Source of the DNA: Methylomonas sp.
GTDB lineage: Bacteria > Pseudomonadota > Gammaproteobacteria > Methylococcales > Methylomonadaceae
Length of the DNA: 6,682 nucleotides
NCBI GenBank assembly: GCA_026989715.1
Contig: JALSIU010000002.1
Coordinates: 1 to 6,682, forward strand
Direction of reading: 5' to 3'
Shown here: positions 6,291 to 6,682 of the stretch, piece by piece
Numbering within the stretch: the stretch's first letter is position 1
How the letters are laid out: every line of letters starts with the position of its first letter
Notes under the pieces: model-generated
Told to the model about the DNA's origin: nothing
The model's database searches: none
Seen by the model: the letters and a program-made list of their open reading frames with translations, nothing else
Program-made: the position numbers and the translations under genes

Positions 6291-6488
6291 ACTGATGTTA
6301 CGCACCGATTAATATGAATCAATAACTTATATATTTTTGATTTGCTACAACTCGCATTCTATCTGGATTGTGCGTAATACCAATCCCAGTATATTTGCAC
6401 TTTAACAAAAATGTTAAGTTATCACTCTAATAAAACTTAGGAGGGTAACTTAACAGTATTTACTTATTAGGATTGGTATAACATCAGT
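6291..6488. mobile_element. Outer miniature inverted-repeat element, split by a second insertion
   Basis: The left end is ACTGATGTTACGCAC (6291-6305). The right end reads GTGCGTAA (6370-6377), then the inner element, then TAACATCAGT (6479-6488). Removing the inner element and one TAA restores GTGCGTAACATCAGT, the exact reverse complement of the left end. The reconstructed element is 94 bp with perfect 15-bp terminal repeats and about 64 bp of AT-rich interior without coding capacity, which fits a non-autonomous element moved by a transposase encoded elsewhere. No target duplication is seen outside the ends (flanks ACTC and TAAT), suggesting later loss or rearrangement of one flank. I cannot assign an insertion-sequence family. 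Confidence 0.8.
6378..6478. mobile_element. Inner miniature inverted-repeat element (101 bp) with TAA duplication
   Basis: The ends are TACCAATCC (6378-6386) and GGATTGGTA (6470-6478), flanked by direct TAA copies at 6375-6377 and 6479-6481. Inside lies a second inverted pair, TGTTAAGTTA (6412-6421) and TAACTTAACA (6446-6455), so the transcript could fold as a long, interrupted hairpin. It has no coding capacity. It sits inside the right terminal repeat of the outer element and so arrived later. Confidence 0.8.
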
Positions 6489-6511
6489 TAATAAGACTTT
6501 AATACCTTCAC

Positions 6512-6538
6512 CTCTGTACACGACAAAAAATTTAAAAA
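6512..6538. repeat. 27-bp direct repeat, copy 1
   Basis: It begins CTCTGTACACGACAAAAAAT and continues into an A-run. It matches 6573-6599 at 25 of 27 positions. The two starts are 61 bp apart. Confidence 0.7.
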
Positions 6539-6572
6539 TAACTTTAGGGGCTGGTATTTTTGAGTTGTTTCT

Positions 6573-6599
6573 CTCTGTACAGGACAAAAAATATAAAAA
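6573..6599. repeat. 27-bp direct repeat, copy 2
   Basis: It begins CTCTGTACAGGACAAAAAAT. It differs from 6512-6538 at two positions (a C/G after TGTACA and a T/A before the A-run). A partial third start, CTCTGTAA, follows at 6600-6607. Confidence 0.7.
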
Positions 6600-6610
6600 C
6601 TCTGTAAGCA

Positions 6611-6635
6611 ACTGATTTATATAGAGTGGTTATTT
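6611..6635. repeat. Copy 2 of ACTGATT-TATATAGAGYGGTTATTT repeat, uninterrupted
   Basis: This 25-bp stretch matches 1337-1343 joined to 1358-1375 with one C/T difference. It lacks the 14-bp palindrome present in the other copy. Confidence 0.5.
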
Positions 6636-6642
6636 TTCTTTA

Positions 6643-6659
6643 TCATTAAAAATTAATGA
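6643..6659. repeat. Short inverted repeat TCATTAA-AAA-TTAATGA
   Basis: Perfect 7-bp arms with a 3-nt centre in AT-rich sequence. It could be an operator or hairpin for a gene beyond the window, or chance. Confidence 0.3.
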
Positions 6660-6682
6660 CTTATGTTGATATGAATTTTTTT

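Larger units (their letters stand above)
6323..6682. other. 360-bp stretch without a gene
   Basis: No reading frame on either strand shows a recognisable protein. The content is most of the outer miniature element, the whole inner one, a 27-bp direct repeat pair, a motif shared with the secF downstream region, and a small palindrome near the window edge. The sequence is strongly AT-rich. Confidence 0.7.

Noticed and set aside
6291..6488. Remnant of a transposase gene
   Set aside because: After removing the inner element only about 64 bp of interior remains, with stops in the frames checked and no transposase motif.
6512..6607. CRISPR-like array
   Set aside because: There are only two full imperfect repeats and a short partial third, spacings are unequal (34 nt, then none), and there is no cas gene.

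Overview
The window is a piece of a low-GC gammaproteobacterial chromosome. The evidence is the gene order tgt-yajC-secD-secF and protein lengths and motif positions that follow the E. coli homologues almost residue for residue. The species cannot be named from this sequence. All recognisable genes lie on the minus strand, so transcription runs from high to low coordinates.

The core is a four-gene operon at 5845-1437. tgt makes the tRNA-guanine transglycosylase of queuosine synthesis. yajC, secD and secF make the accessory SecDF-YajC complex, which helps SecYEG export proteins using the proton motive force. Gaps of 42, 81 and 14 nt separate the genes. A 12-bp stem-loop just after secF is the likely operon end. 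The usual queA partner is not upstream of tgt: a 141-nt spacer with a 9-bp inverted repeat lies there, followed by a small unrelated reading frame.

Downstream of the operon (1-1094) is a gene running off the window edge. It encodes an exported ferritin-like DUF2202 protein with a long beta-rich C-terminal extension. It has its own AT-rich promoter region with a 16-bp perfect palindrome, so it is probably a separate transcription unit. The 342-nt spacer between it and secF also holds hairpins and degenerate repeat sequence.

The upstream end (5987-6682) is accessory in character. It holds a small, possibly 5'-truncated ORF of uncertain family (MIT C-terminal/phospholipase-D-like resemblance) that begins 4 nt from the end of a miniature transposable element. 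That element has perfect 15-bp terminal inverted repeats and has itself been hit by a second miniature element inside one terminal repeat. The second insertion left a 3-bp TAA duplication; removing it and one TAA restores the first element's terminal repeat exactly. Beyond the nest lie a pair of near-identical 27-bp direct repeats and a 25-bp motif that also occurs downstream of secF, where it is interrupted by a 14-bp palindrome.

No RNA gene, CRISPR array or complete transposase gene was seen. The most unusual content is the nested miniature elements and the repeats shared between the two ends of the window, rather than a new enzyme system.
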